This document shows, piece by piece, positions 25,634 through 35,406 of a DNA stretch of 64,000 nucleotides (its first letter is position 1; each line of letters begins with the position of its first letter). Both the position numbers and the translations under genes were made by a program. A model generated the notes under the pieces. It did no database searches. It saw only the letters and a list, made by a program, of their open reading frames with translations, and was not told the origin of the DNA. The stretch spans positions 115,382 through 179,381 of the forward strand of contig PIZR01000008.1 of the NCBI GenBank assembly GCA_002835675.1, given 5' to 3'. This DNA comes from Bacillus sp. BA3. Lineage in GTDB: Bacteria > Bacillota > Bacilli > Bacillales > DSM-1321.

Positions 25634-27121
25634 TCAGTCAATCATCCCTTCTAGATATTGGCATAATTCGTTTCCAAGGTTAGGGATACCGCTCAAATCC
25701 TTCCCCCATAGATATTGATTACTTAACGTTGCCTCTACCAATTTTCTAAGCGGGATTTCTTCCCTCTCAAAATGAAGCCATTGTTCCCTGAAAAATTCAA
25801 TTGCCTTTATATCATCTCTAACAACATAGACTTTACCCGCAAAGCTTTTACCAATATAACTCCCCTTGGTTTCGTTAACCCTATAAAATCGGATCAGGCC
25901 CGAAAAGCCTTTTACGATACAGTCGGGCAGCCTGCCTTTCGCCTTATGATATTCCTCCAAGGTAGGCAGGAGACGAGCCTTGAACTTCGAAATACTGTTC
26001 AGCGAGATATCAGCCAGGAGGTGATGTACAAAAGGATTCTTAAATCGCTCTAGAACACTTTCCCCATATTGCATCATCTCATTTTGATCAAAAGGTAATG
26101 AAGGAATTATTTCCTTTTCGATGGCATTGACCAGAAATTGGTTGAATTCCGGATGATCGATTGCCTGTTTTACTTCTTCCAATCCAGATAAAATGCCTAA
26201 AGGAGCCAACAAGGTATGTGAACCATTAAGTATCCTTACCTTCCTCATTTGATAAGGTGTCAAATCTTTTACCCAATGCACATTTAAGCCGGATTGTTGT
26301 AAAGGAAGTCGTTTATCAATACAAGGGTCACCTTCAATAGCCCATAAATGGTAGGGTTCCGCCGTATTTAGCAGAGTATCCTTGTATCCCCATTCAGCAA
26401 ATAGGTTGTCCGACTCATTGGCTGGAAATCCTGTAACGATACGGTCTACAAGCGAGTTTAGGAATAGGTTGTCCCGGTCCACCCACTCCATGAATGGCTT
26501 TGGTAAATCCCAATCCCTGCTATGCTTAAGAACATATTGCTTCAATGAATCACCATTTCTCTCTAAAAGCTCACATGGAAGCATGATCAGTCCCTTTTTC
26601 GCATCCCCGTTGAAATGCAGATAGCGATGATACAAAAAAGCAGTCAGCTTTCCTGGAAAAGATTCAATCGGCTTTCCTTCTTCCAAAGGAATCGGCTGGT
26701 ATTTGAGTCCTGCTTCAGTCGTGTTGGAAACTACAAATTCCAATTCAGGATTTTCTGATAGTGCTAAAAATTCCATCCATTCTTCATATGGATCAATTAC
26801 CTTTGAAAAAACGGTAATGATCTCTGTATGTTCCACTTTCCCGCCTTGGTGAAAACCACGTAACATTAATGTATACATTCCATCTTGCCGCTTTACTTCC
26901 TCTATTTTCCCTTTTCCGGCGGGGCGGGGCTGGGTAACTGCAATACTTCCCATGAAATGTCCTTGTTTATTACATTCATGAATCATCCAATCAAAGAAGC
27001 CTCGAAGAAAATTCCCCTCCCCTATTTGCAATACTTTCATGGGAAGTTCCATCATATGTGAATATTGGGCAGCGTTTGTATCTTTACTCAGATGCTTCAG
27101 TTGACTTTTATTTAGGTTCAT
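25634..27121 (-). CDS. uxaB: Tagaturonate reductase (altronate oxidoreductase)
   Basis: A 495-aa long-chain polyol dehydrogenase of the mannitol dehydrogenase/UxaB family. The N-terminal cofactor loop is LQIGEGNFLRGFFDWMIHE, followed by VSNTTEAGL. The catalytic block MRKVRILNGSHTLLAPLG has the Lys, Asn and His of the family. It reduces tagaturonate to D-altronate with NADH in the cytoplasm. It is the last of three genes (uxaA, Zn-dehydrogenase, uxaB) in a tight group, so the reaction order matches: tagaturonate to altronate to KDG. I start it at ATG 27121, 10 nt after AAAGGAG; TTG 27127 is possible. Confidence 0.92.
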   Translation of the reverse strand: MNLNKSQLKHLSKDTNAAQYSHMMELPMKVLQIGEGNFLRGFFDWMIHECNKQGHFMGSIAVTQPRPAGKGKIEEVKRQDGMYTLMLRGFHQGGKVEHTEIITVFSKVIDPYEEWMEFLALSENPELEFVVSNTTEAGLKYQPIPLEEGKPIESFPGKLTAFLYHRYLHFNGDAKKGLIMLPCELLERNGDSLKQYVLKHSRDWDLPKPFMEWVDRDNLFLNSLVDRIVTGFPANESDNLFAEWGYKDTLLNTAEPYHLWAIEGDPCIDKRLPLQQSGLNVHWVKDLTPYQMRKVRILNGSHTLLAPLGILSGLEEVKQAIDHPEFNQFLVNAIEKEIIPSLPFDQNEMMQYGESVLERFKNPFVHHLLADISLNSISKFKARLLPTLEEYHKAKGRLPDCIVKGFSGLIRFYRVNETKGSYIGKSFAGKVYVVRDDIKAIEFFREQWLHFEREEIPLRKLVEATLSNQYLWGKDLSGIPNLGNELCQYLEGMID

Positions 27122-27201
27122 GATCAAGGAACTCCTTTCTAATAGAAATATCCAATTCGGATTGCGTTTTATGTGGTTTCCTTATGACAGCGTACTAATG
27201 T

Positions 27202-28215
27202 TCATATTTCGACAATGGCCTTGATCACTTTAGCTTCAGGAGTTAACCAACCTTCAAACTGATTGATCATTTCATCCAAATGTGTGCGGTGGGTAATATA
27301 CTGGCTCATATCCAACAAATCATTTTTCAGCGTATTCACGACATAATCAAAGTCATCCCTTGTTGCATTGCGGCTTCCCATTAATGTAAGCTCTTTACTG
27401 TGGAATTCAGGGTCATTAAAGGAAATATCCGCTTTAACCAAACCTACATAAATCAATCTTCCGCCGTGAGCAGGGTATTTAAATGAATCCATCATTGACT
27501 TAGCATTACCTGTCGCATCGAATACCACGCTTGGCATATCTCCATTCGTCAATTGGGCTAATTTCTCCATTGGATTCTCCAAAACATTCAAAGTATAATC
27601 GGCATTTGCCCATTTGCCGGCAAACGCAAGGCGTTCATCATTTACATCCATTGCGATCACCTTAGCACCCTGTTCTTTAGCGAATGCCATGACTCCCAAG
27701 CCAATTGGCCCAGCACCTATTACAAGTGCAAATTCCCCTTTATGAATAGCAGCGCGCCTAACTGCGTGAGCCCCTATACTTAAAGGCTCTATCATTGCGG
27801 ATTGGTCAAGTGTGAGACCCTCGGTTCTCACCAAATGATTATAAGGAACCGTAATCCACTCACTCATGCCGCCTTCAGCATGTACACCCAACACTTTCAT
27901 ATCCGTACAGCAATTCGTTTTTCCACTTCTGCAAGCCAGGCATTCTCCACATTCCATATAGGGGATGATCGATACTTGATCCCCGACATTAAGCCCAGAT
28001 TCATTTTCCGGTATCGACTCAATAAAACCGGATAATTCATGGCCAAGTATTCGAGGATAGCTAAAAAAGGGTTGATTGCCTCCATAGGCATGAATATCCG
28101 TTCCGCATATACCTATGCGCCGCACACGAATCAAAGCTTCCCCTGAGTTTGGAACTGGTTTTTCCGACTGTATCATCTTAAATTCAAAAGGTTGTTCACA
28201 AACGATACTTTTCAC
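27202..28215 (-). CDS. Zn-dependent medium-chain dehydrogenase, L-galactonate 5-dehydrogenase (LgoD)-like
   Basis: A 337-aa medium-chain alcohol dehydrogenase. Catalytic zinc ligands are in GICGTDIH (Cys near 37) and GHELSGFIE; structural zinc ligands are CGECLACRSGKTNCC around residues 90-104. The Rossmann motif is VIGAGPIGLGV. It resembles E. coli LgoD/YjjN, which oxidises L-galactonate to tagaturonate. Placed between uxaA and uxaB, tagaturonate production would feed directly into the neighbouring reductase. The gene starts with GTG 28215 after AAGGAG. The exact aldonate is inferred from context, not proved. Confidence 0.8.
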   Translation of the reverse strand: MKSIVCEQPFEFKMIQSEKPVPNSGEALIRVRRIGICGTDIHAYGGNQPFFSYPRILGHELSGFIESIPENESGLNVGDQVSIIPYMECGECLACRSGKTNCCTDMKVLGVHAEGGMSEWITVPYNHLVRTEGLTLDQSAMIEPLSIGAHAVRRAAIHKGEFALVIGAGPIGLGVMAFAKEQGAKVIAMDVNDERLAFAGKWANADYTLNVLENPMEKLAQLTNGDMPSVVFDATGNAKSMMDSFKYPAHGGRLIYVGLVKADISFNDPEFHSKELTLMGSRNATRDDFDYVVNTLKNDLLDMSQYITHRTHLDEMINQFEGWLTPEAKVIKAIVEI

Positions 28216-28260
28216 TGAATAACACTCCTTTTTAATAGCTTGATAGAAATTGTGTATGTA

Positions 28261-29766
28261 TTAGAGAATGACTCCTTCTTTAAAGATGCTTATCTCCCTA
28301 TATCCGAATTTTTCATTATTCGTTTTCTTTTTACCTGTTGAAAGCTCAAGAATGTAATGGAATAAATCGTCCTTTAATTCATCGATCTTTTGACCTTCTA
28401 TCAACCGCCCGGCATTATAATCAATCCAGTGCTTTTTACGATCGGCTAAATCCGAATTCGTAGCTATTTTTACAGTAGGCACGGGTCCCCCAAACGGCGT
28501 TCCCCTTCCCGTAGTGAATAGAACGATATTTGCGCCGGCTGCTGCCAAAGCCGTCACCGAAATCAGGTCATTGCCAGGAGAATTGATTAAATTCAAACCA
28601 TGCTTCTCTACTCGTTGTCCATATGGGCTTACATCCACTACAGTGGCATGGCCCCCTTTTTGTGTACATCCAAGTGATTTTTCCTCCAGTGTACTTATGC
28701 CGCCTTCCTTGTTTCCAGGTGAAGGGTTTTCATAAATTTCCTGATCATGGCGAATGAAATACTGTTTGAAATCATTAATAAGGCCAACGATTTTCTTAAA
28801 GGTTTCTTCATCCCTTGCCCTGTTCATCAATATCGTTTCCGCTCCAAACATCTCAGGAACCTCTGTCAATATCGTGGTCCCGCCATTTTCCACTATTAAG
28901 TCGGAAACCGCACCAACCAATGGATTAGCGGTAATGCCTGAAAAACCATCGGAACCACCGCACTTCAAGCCTATTTTCAACTTTGAAACTGGTACGGTCT
29001 GGCGTACGAACCTTTCCGCATATTCCACTAATTCCCCCATTAAACGTAAGCCGCTCTCCAATTCATCTTGAACCTCCTGGGCTTTTAAAAATTTAATCCG
29101 ATGAGGAGGAAATTCGCCTATGGCTTCTTTAAATGCTTCGATTTGATTGTTCTCACACCCTAATCCTACAACTAAAACCCCTGCTGCATTTGGATGTTGA
29201 GCCAAGGCTGCCAATAGTTTTTGCGTATGGGTCAAATCATCTCCCAATTGAGAACAACCGTAGGGGTGGGAAAAGTGATGAATCCCATCGATTTGACGAT
29301 CTTTAAACTGCTCATTGCCCATTTTAGCGAGAAGTTCACATGTTTTATTGATGCAGCCTACCGTATTGATGATCCAGATTTCATTCCGGATACCCACTTC
29401 CCCATTTTCACGGATATATCCTTGGAAGGTATGATTTTGACTTGGCTCATTTGTATCTTGAATGCTAGGTTGATAGGAATAATCCAATATACCATGCAAA
29501 CCGGATGCTAGATTATGGGTGTGAACCCAATCACCAATGGAGATATCTTCTTTAGCTTTTCCGATCGAGTAGCCAAATTTGATTACGTCCTCCCCTCGTT
29601 TAACCGGTTTCACTAACATTTTATGCCCTTTAGGAATGTCGTCATTTGCCTTGATATGGATCATTCCACTGTCTTCTGTTTGAATCTGGAAACTCTGTCC
29701 TTTATGAATTCCCTCCAAGGAAATAACAACATCATCATTTGAATGCAATTGAACATATTTATTCAT
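28261..29766 (-). CDS. uxaA: Altronate dehydratase (fused form)
   Basis: A 501-aa UxaA. Residues 1-90 are the small SAF domain (GDWVHTHNLASGLHGILDYSY, with the metal-binding His residues), and residues 105-500 the large catalytic domain (GLGCENNQIEAF, GGSDGFSGITANPLVGA, FTTGRGTPFGGPVPTVKIATNS). It dehydrates D-altronate to 2-keto-3-deoxygluconate. AAGGAGGG precedes ATG 29766, so the 13 codons upstream are not used. It heads the uxaA-dehydrogenase-uxaB unit and faces the AraC regulator across 194 bp. A second, two-subunit member of this family lies at 52588-54049. Confidence 0.93.
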   Translation of the reverse strand: MNKYVQLHSNDDVVISLEGIHKGQSFQIQTEDSGMIHIKANDDIPKGHKMLVKPVKRGEDVIKFGYSIGKAKEDISIGDWVHTHNLASGLHGILDYSYQPSIQDTNEPSQNHTFQGYIRENGEVGIRNEIWIINTVGCINKTCELLAKMGNEQFKDRQIDGIHHFSHPYGCSQLGDDLTHTQKLLAALAQHPNAAGVLVVGLGCENNQIEAFKEAIGEFPPHRIKFLKAQEVQDELESGLRLMGELVEYAERFVRQTVPVSKLKIGLKCGGSDGFSGITANPLVGAVSDLIVENGGTTILTEVPEMFGAETILMNRARDEETFKKIVGLINDFKQYFIRHDQEIYENPSPGNKEGGISTLEEKSLGCTQKGGHATVVDVSPYGQRVEKHGLNLINSPGNDLISVTALAAAGANIVLFTTGRGTPFGGPVPTVKIATNSDLADRKKHWIDYNAGRLIEGQKIDELKDDLFHYILELSTGKKKTNNEKFGYREISIFKEGVIL

Positions 29767-29960
29767 TTTGTCCCTCCTTATCATGAGTAAGACGTTCAGA
29801 ACCAAACGTCAATTCATTCCGAAAGCCCTTTCATTTTTCCCTTGAATTTTTTAATTTTTAAATCTATTTTAATTTTAACATCAATTTATGAGATATAAAT
29901 TGCGTTTTTTGCTATAAATATACTCATTCTTGTTGTATTATACTTTCAGGAGATGAACAA

Positions 29961-30827
29961 ATGAAAAAAATTCATAATGCATTAAACCATGATTTACTCT
30001 TCCCATTCTCATTTGTCTATCAAGATACGAAAAGTCCCCAGAATGAATTGTCCGATCATATGCATGACTATTATGAAATTGTTTATGTTTATAACGGTAA
30101 AGGGACCTTTTTTATCGGTGATGTGTTTTATGATATGCAGCAAGGGGATGTATTCCTGATCCCGAATAATACCATTCATAGGGCATTACCGAATAAGGAC
30201 GACCCTGTCACCTCCACCATTATCTTTTTCAGTCCCACATTAATATATAAAGATGTGGTTGATGATTCTTTTTCATATTTACACTTGTTTGATCTGACAA
30301 AAAAGAGTAAGAATTACAAAATATCATTGCCGCAGAAGGAACAAGTAAAGTTGGAGGAACAGCTACAGCTCATCCTGCAAGAAACAACTAGCCAATTAAT
30401 AGGCTCGAGGCATGCTTGTTTGCTGATCGTTCATCAGATTATACTTGATTTATACCGTACCCGGATAAATGGCAAAGAGGATTTATCCGAGGGCAGCTAT
30501 AGCTCAGAATGGATCAAAGATATTTTAATCTATATTAATGAACATATTGATGAACCATTAACACTGACGGCACTTGCACAAAAAGCTTTGGTCAGTCCCG
30601 CTCACTTCAGCAGAGTTTTTAAGGAAACGACTGGAATCGGCTTAATCGTGTATCTAAACACGAAAAGAATCATCAAGGCAAAGGAACTTTTGCTGGAAAC
30701 GAATCACACCATTGCCCATATTGCTGAAATGTGTGGTTTTGAAAGCATGCCCCAATTTTATCGTACCTTTAAGAAATACAATGAAAAGACACCAGCTACA
30801 TTTCGAAAAGAAAATCGGATTCGCTAG
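29961..30827 (+). CDS. AraC-family transcriptional regulator with cupin sensor domain
   Basis: A 288-aa regulator. The N-terminal half is a cupin-like ligand domain (HDYYEIVYVYNGKGTFFIGDVFYDMQQGDVFLIPNNTIH, residues 35-75). The C-terminal ~100 residues hold two helix-turn-helix units (LTALAQKALVSPAHFSRVFKETTGIG and HIAEMCGFESMPQFYRTFKKYNEKTPATFRK). CAGGAG is 7 nt before ATG 29961. It is divergent from uxaA, so it most likely activates the uxaA-uxaB unit in response to a hexuronate-type sugar acid. Its effector is inferred only from context. Confidence 0.9.
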   Translation: MKKIHNALNHDLLFPFSFVYQDTKSPQNELSDHMHDYYEIVYVYNGKGTFFIGDVFYDMQQGDVFLIPNNTIHRALPNKDDPVTSTIIFFSPTLIYKDVVDDSFSYLHLFDLTKKSKNYKISLPQKEQVKLEEQLQLILQETTSQLIGSRHACLLIVHQIILDLYRTRINGKEDLSEGSYSSEWIKDILIYINEHIDEPLTLTALAQKALVSPAHFSRVFKETTGIGLIVYLNTKRIIKAKELLLETNHTIAHIAEMCGFESMPQFYRTFKKYNEKTPATFRKENRIR

Positions 30828-30844
30828 GCGTGCCTAATACAAAT

Positions 30845-30885
30845 GAAAAATGGAAGTGTCTTCCCTTTGGGAGACACTTCCATTC
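30845..30885 (-). terminator. Terminator of the exuT-like gene
   Basis: AATGGAAGTGTCT-T-CCC and GGGAGACACTTCCATT form a long stem with one bulged base. The T run lies on the minus strand, just past the MFS gene stop at 30896. The AraC gene converges from the other side. Confidence 0.85.
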
Positions 30886-30895
30886 TAACAATCTA

Positions 30896-32137
30896 TTACG
30901 CAGGCTTTACTATCGGTCGTACAAAACGGATGACTGCAAGCGATGCAACGATGGCCAATCCACCAGCAAGCAAGAATGCAACTGTGTATGTGCCTGAGGT
31001 ATCGACAATGTATCCTGTTAACGTCGGTCCGATGATTCCTGCTGTATTTGCCAAGAAATGCATAAAACCTCCAACAGATCCAACATTACCAGGATCTACG
31101 ACATCGTTGACGATTGCCCAGTAAATGGCACCAGTCAAATATAGGAAGAAGACGGAAAGTGCTACAAGCGTTACCGCACTGACCGTCGTGGATACAAGTC
31201 CGGCAAAACCGATACATACTGCCGATAAGAACAAGCATGTTACAAGCACGAGTTTACGTGAGAATAAAACACCTTTTTGAGCGAATTTTTTAAAGAAGAA
31301 ATCCGACACGAATCCACCCAAAGCAAGTCCGATGAATCCAAAAATCCAAGGAATCACTGTAATGATACTCATATTTTCCACACTTAGGCCGCGTGCATCC
31401 ACCAAATAGCTTGGGAACCAAGTTAAGAAAAAGAAGAGAATATAGTTGTAGGAGAAAAAGGCTAGAGCTGTAAATAAAACAGTTTTTTGTTTTAAATAAA
31501 AGGTGAATTTCACCTTTCCTTCCGATGTTGCCGCTACATAAGATTTTCCTGTATGTTTCTGTTCTTTTGACTCTTGTGGTTTTTCTTTAACGAACTTCCA
31601 CCAGCAAATCGCCCAAATAAGACCAATTATCATTATGGCAATGAAAGAAACTCTCCATCCATATGAGATGGCAATGAATCCAACTATTGGACCTGCGATT
31701 GCGCCACCAAGCGGAGTCCCGCTATTCGTCAGACCAACGACAGATGCCCGTTGATTTGACGGGAACCAGTTATTCACCATTTTATTGATGGTTGCTGAAA
31801 GAGGGCCTTCGCCCATCCCAAACAAGATGCGGATGACTATCATACTGGCAAAACCGACAGCAAGCACAAGTGCACCACTGAATAATGACCAAACGATCAT
31901 TGCCACGAAAAGCGTAAGCTTTGCTCCCCATTTATCGGACGCCATGCCTCCAAGGAAGTTAAATACGGCATAACCAACTGAAAAGCTACTAAAGATAATT
32001 CCCATCTGTGTTGCTGTTAGGGATAAATCATCTTGGATGAACGGAGCTGCAATGGATAGTGCAGATCGGTCCAGATAATTTATTACCCCTGCCAAGAACA
32101 AGAAAACGATAACCATTCCTCTACCATTTGAAAACAT
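30896..32137 (-). CDS. exuT: MFS hexuronate/aldarate transporter (ExuT/GudP-like, ACS family)
   Basis: A 413-aa transporter with 12 membrane helices, of the anion:cation symporter group that includes ExuT and GudP. Diagnostic pieces are the N-terminal NYLDRSALSIAAPFIQDDL, then SVGYAVFNFLGGMASDKWGAK (the MFS loop 2-3 motif) and LFGMGEGPLSATINKMVNNWFP. It brings sugar acids into the cell with protons. It is the last gene of the kdgK-to-exuT group and follows the LacI regulator after 160 bp. That gap contains a TGGAAACGTTTCCA palindrome and a CTAAATCGGTTTAG operator-like site, so it may have its own regulated promoter. Confidence 0.88.
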   Translation of the reverse strand: MFSNGRGMVIVFLFLAGVINYLDRSALSIAAPFIQDDLSLTATQMGIIFSSFSVGYAVFNFLGGMASDKWGAKLTLFVAMIVWSLFSGALVLAVGFASMIVIRILFGMGEGPLSATINKMVNNWFPSNQRASVVGLTNSGTPLGGAIAGPIVGFIAISYGWRVSFIAIMIIGLIWAICWWKFVKEKPQESKEQKHTGKSYVAATSEGKVKFTFYLKQKTVLFTALAFFSYNYILFFFLTWFPSYLVDARGLSVENMSIITVIPWIFGFIGLALGGFVSDFFFKKFAQKGVLFSRKLVLVTCLFLSAVCIGFAGLVSTTVSAVTLVALSVFFLYLTGAIYWAIVNDVVDPGNVGSVGGFMHFLANTAGIIGPTLTGYIVDTSGTYTVAFLLAGGLAIVASLAVIRFVRPIVKPA

Positions 32138-32179
32138 AAAGAACCCCCCTATACGTTTCTATAAATGCAGCAGCATTTT

Positions 32180-32193
32180 TGGAAACGTTTCCA
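32180..32193. promoter_or_regulatory. cre-like palindrome upstream of exuT
   Basis: TGGAAACGTTTCCA is a perfect 14-bp palindrome with the central CG of LacI/CcpA operators. It departs from the cre consensus TGWAANCGNTNWCA only at the two symmetric W positions. It is 43 bp upstream of the exuT start, suiting catabolite repression (inference). Confidence 0.6.
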
Positions 32194-32230
32194 TTTAATA
32201 ACCAAGAGTAAAACCTATATGACCCAAAAA

Positions 32231-32244
32231 CTAAATCGGTTTAG
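32231..32244. promoter_or_regulatory. LacI-family operator candidate upstream of exuT
   Basis: CTAAATCGGTTTAG has one mismatched pair and is near-identical to the two sites upstream of kdgK at 39141-39175. The same regulator, encoded at 32297-33298, probably binds all three. Confidence 0.7.
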
Positions 32245-32296
32245 AATCCCCGTAAAAAAAGCGCTTTCTTTTTCACAGGAATTCTTACATCCGAAT

Positions 32297-33298
32297 CTAG
32301 CAAGAATTCCTTGAAAGCAAAGTCGGTTTCAAGCGATGGACGCTTGTATCCTCTTTTCCTGATTTATTGATTTGACTAAGCAGTAACTCTGCTGCCAAGT
32401 TTGCCATTTCAATGGCCGGCTGATTAACCGTTGTGATGGTCGGTGTATAGAAACTGGCATAAGGAACATCATCGATTCCTATGACCGCTATGTCATCAGG
32501 TATATTGATTTCGTGCTGTTTCATATAACGCAATACTTCATTAAGCACGATATCATTTCCTGCCAAAATGGCTTGAGGCGGCTTTTCCAATTCAAAAAAT
32601 TCTGAAAGCGCAACCGGAATTTCATCTGCATTCACAGTTTTAATATATTCTGAATTGAATGGTATCCCATGTGACGCGAGTGAATCCTTGTAACCTTTGA
32701 TCCGTTCGATTCGAGGACTGATATCGCGTATTATTGAAGTGGTTATGATTGCAATGTTTTCAAAACCCTTTTCAATAAACCGATCGACTGCTAACTTGGA
32801 AGCAAGGTGATTATCGAGCATGACTGTAGCTATATTCAATTCTTCGATCGTCCTATCCATGAAAACAATCGGGAATTGATCACTCTTCATACGTTGATAT
32901 AAATCAAGATTGTCCCCTGTGGGGAAAATGATGATTCCATCCACTTGTTTAGCCCTTAGCATTTCAATATAATTCTTTTCCTTTTCAGGATTGTCATCTG
33001 CATTGCAAACGATAATGTGGAACCCTTGTTCATAAAAGTAGTTTTCTATAGCTCTAATAACTTGCGTTGAAAACGTGTGAAGGATATTGGCAACCACTAC
33101 CCCAACGGTAAAAGTGGATTTTTGTTTTAAACTGCGCGCTATTATATTAGGCTGATAGTTTAACTCTTCTATTGTTTCTTCAATCTTTTTCCTTGTTTTT
33201 TCACTCATATATTCATAGCGTTTGTTCAGGTATTGGGAAACTGTGCTTTTTGATACTTTCGCGTGATTGGCGACATCAGTAATTGTAATGGTTTTCAT
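32297..33298 (-). CDS. LacI-family repressor of the hexuronate/KDG locus (KdgR/ExuR-like)
   Basis: A 333-aa LacI/GalR regulator. The N-terminal helix-turn-helix and hinge are ITDVANHAKVSKSTVSQYLNKRYEYMSEKTRKKIEETIEELNYQPNIIARSLK, shown here only as the family pattern at residues 5-60. The ligand domain follows (VGVVVANILHTFSTQVIRAI to the C terminus). It is very like Bacillus KdgR and ExuR. I use ATG 33298, 9 nt after AGGA. The gene lies inside the group it probably controls, 187 bp after uxuB. Operator-like palindromes sit before kdgK and before exuT. A sugar acid or KDG is the expected inducer. Confidence 0.88.
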   Translation of the reverse strand: MKTITITDVANHAKVSKSTVSQYLNKRYEYMSEKTRKKIEETIEELNYQPNIIARSLKQKSTFTVGVVVANILHTFSTQVIRAIENYFYEQGFHIIVCNADDNPEKEKNYIEMLRAKQVDGIIIFPTGDNLDLYQRMKSDQFPIVFMDRTIEELNIATVMLDNHLASKLAVDRFIEKGFENIAIITTSIIRDISPRIERIKGYKDSLASHGIPFNSEYIKTVNADEIPVALSEFFELEKPPQAILAGNDIVLNEVLRYMKQHEINIPDDIAVIGIDDVPYASFYTPTITTVNQPAIEMANLAAELLLSQINKSGKEDTSVHRLKPTLLSRNSC

Positions 33299-33484
33299 TT
33301 CATTCATTCCTGTCGTGTGATTTCAATTTTTTCTGCCTAATACCAAAATGGCTTATATATAAGGAATATTCTATTATAATAAGTAAAGCTTTACAATCAC
33401 CATCTGATGCAGTAAAAAGACAATTTCCCAACCCGTTGAACTAATTTAAACTTTAACTTGTTCGCCTTTTTATTGGACCTGGCT

Positions 33485-34321
33485 TCAGACGCCCGAGTAT
33501 GCCATGAAGCCCCCATCGACCGGTACCGTAATTCCTGTGACAAAGCCCGAATAGGATTCATCAACGAGCCAAAGCAAGGTACCAAGTAAATCTTCAGGCT
33601 GCCCGAAACGCTTCATGGGTGTTGAAGTAATGATTTTATCAGACCTCGCCGTCAGGCTGCCATCTTCATTAAGCAAAAGATCCCGATTTTGCTTCGTCAA
33701 AAAGAAACCTGGAGCAATGGCATTCACCCGTAAACCTTCTTCGGCAAAATGAACAGCCATCCACATGGTAAAATTATTTATCGAAGCTTTGGCGGCACTA
33801 TATGCTGGTACTTTAGTCATTGGAGCGTAGGCGCTCATGGAAGATATATTTAAGATAACTGGTGCTTCCACTTGCAATAATTCTTTTCCAAAAACCTGAC
33901 TTGCCAAAAATGTACCGGTAAAATTACTGGCAAAGACTTGGGAGAAACCATCTTCATCCAGATCAAAAAATGATTTTCCTTCTGCTTCTTCCCCATATTT
34001 CTCTGGAGCAGTAATGGCATCAGGATGATTGCCACCCGCTCCATTTATTAATAGATCCACTCTTCCGAACGTATCAATTATTTTCCCTCTAGCATCCTCC
34101 AATGAGGTTCTATTCAAAACATCTGCCGCGATTGATATCGCAGTTCCTCCTGCTTGTTCAATGAGTTCGACCACTTCTTGACCTTTTTCTGCCGTTCTGT
34201 TCAATATAGCTATCTTGACACCATGACGGGCCAATTCCACAGCCATTTTGGAACATAAAACACCGCTGCCCCCAGTGATGACTGCCACCCTGTTCGTTAA
34301 GTTTTCATGTATGGGGATCAT
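33485..34321 (-). CDS. uxuB: D-mannonate oxidoreductase, SDR type (fructuronate reductase)
   Basis: A 278-aa short-chain dehydrogenase similar to Bacillus YjmF/UxuB. The NAD(P) motif is VAVITGGSGVLCSKMA (TGxxxGxx), catalytic Ser is in LNISSMSAYAP, and the YxxxK pair is in AYSAAKASINN. It reduces D-fructuronate to D-mannonate, the substrate of uxuA. The ATG overlaps the uxuA stop by 4 nt, implying coupled translation. This SDR form is unrelated in sequence to the long-chain UxuB of E. coli, a known Bacillus feature. Confidence 0.88.
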   Translation of the reverse strand: MIPIHENLTNRVAVITGGSGVLCSKMAVELARHGVKIAILNRTAEKGQEVVELIEQAGGTAISIAADVLNRTSLEDARGKIIDTFGRVDLLINGAGGNHPDAITAPEKYGEEAEGKSFFDLDEDGFSQVFASNFTGTFLASQVFGKELLQVEAPVILNISSMSAYAPMTKVPAYSAAKASINNFTMWMAVHFAEEGLRVNAIAPGFFLTKQNRDLLLNEDGSLTARSDKIITSTPMKRFGQPEDLLGTLLWLVDESYSGFVTGITVPVDGGFMAYSGV

Positions 34322-35394
34322 GATTCCCCACCTGATTTACCAGCTTCATATGCATCCCATAATCCGAGCAAATACATGATTCCCAATGCTCGGTCATATA
34401 AACCGTATCCAGGGCGGCAATCTTCACCCCATATATGGCGGCCATGATCCGGTCTGACATAACCAGTATAATTTTGCTTATTCAATTCTTCCACGACGCC
34501 CTGTATATTGATGGATCCATCCTGGGTATGATGGGATGTTTCCACAAAGTCGCCATTTTCATAAATCTTCACATTTCTTATATGGGAGAAAGGCGAACGG
34601 TTTGCATACTTTTTAGCCACTTGGACCATATCATTTTCAGGGTTTGCCCCCATCGAGCCTGTACACATGGTGAACGCATTCGACGGTGAATCCGAAATCG
34701 AGATCAGTTTTTCATAGCTCGACTCTCCGGTGATGATTCTTGGCAAGCCAAAAATGGACCATGGCGGATCATCCGGGTGTATTGCCATTTTTATACCGCA
34801 AGCCTCGGCAACAGGTAATATTTCTTTTAGGAATATTTCAAGATTCGCCCACAGCTGCTCTTCGTCCACAGTTTTATAAGCTTCGAATAATTCAGAGATT
34901 TGATCCATCTTTTCTGGTTCCCAACCTGGTAAAGTTAAATCTGAGGCTTCCGTTACCGTACGAATTAAATCTTGTGGATCTAACGTATCCACTTTCGCCT
35001 TTTCATAAAACAGGGCAGTTGAGCCATCTTCCAAAGGATGGAACATTTCAGTCCGAGTCCAATCAAAAATCGGCATGAAGTTATAACAAATGACTTTCAC
35101 TCCAGCTTCCGAAAGATTCCGGATCGTCTCTTTGTATTTCTCTATATATATCATGCGATCTTCGTTACCCAATTTAATCGATTCATGGACATTTACACTT
35201 TCTACGACATCCGTGTGAAAACCAAATGATTGGATATACTCGATTTCTTTTTTAATTTCTTCCTTTTCCCATACCTCACCAACAGGTTTTTGGTGAAGTG
35301 CCCAGACGATCCCTTTCACTCCAGGAATCTGTTTAATGTGCTCCAATGAAACGGTATCATTGTCTTTCCCGTACCATCTAAATGTAATGTTCAT
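34318..35394 (-). CDS. uxuA: Mannonate dehydratase
   Basis: A 358-aa UxuA of the xylose-isomerase-like TIM-barrel superfamily. Characteristic segments are the N-terminal MNITFRWYGKDNDTVSLEHIKQIPGV, ICYNFMPIFDWTRTEM near residue 100, and KMAIHPDDPPWSIFGLPRI near residue 205 with metal ligands. It dehydrates D-mannonate to KDG using Mn2+ or Fe2+. I start it at the second ATG (35394), 6 nt after GGAGG. It overlaps uxuB by 4 nt and follows kdgA by 12 nt, so all three are one transcript. Confidence 0.95.
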   Translation of the reverse strand: MNITFRWYGKDNDTVSLEHIKQIPGVKGIVWALHQKPVGEVWEKEEIKKEIEYIQSFGFHTDVVESVNVHESIKLGNEDRMIYIEKYKETIRNLSEAGVKVICYNFMPIFDWTRTEMFHPLEDGSTALFYEKAKVDTLDPQDLIRTVTEASDLTLPGWEPEKMDQISELFEAYKTVDEEQLWANLEIFLKEILPVAEACGIKMAIHPDDPPWSIFGLPRIITGESSYEKLISISDSPSNAFTMCTGSMGANPENDMVQVAKKYANRSPFSHIRNVKIYENGDFVETSHHTQDGSINIQGVVEELNKQNYTGYVRPDHGRHIWGEDCRPGYGLYDRALGIMYLLGLWDAYEAGKSGGES

Positions 35395-35406
35395 CATGCA
35401 CCTCCG

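Noticed and set aside
32257..32275. AAAGCGCTTT as a second cre or a terminator of the LacI gene
   Set aside because: It lacks the TG/CA ends of a cre and the stem is too short for a convincing terminator.
33382..33397. GTAAAGCTTTAC palindrome upstream of the LacI gene as an operator
   Set aside because: Centre is GC rather than CG and the arms do not match the CTAAAYCGRTTTAG sites; AT-rich palindromes of this size are common.
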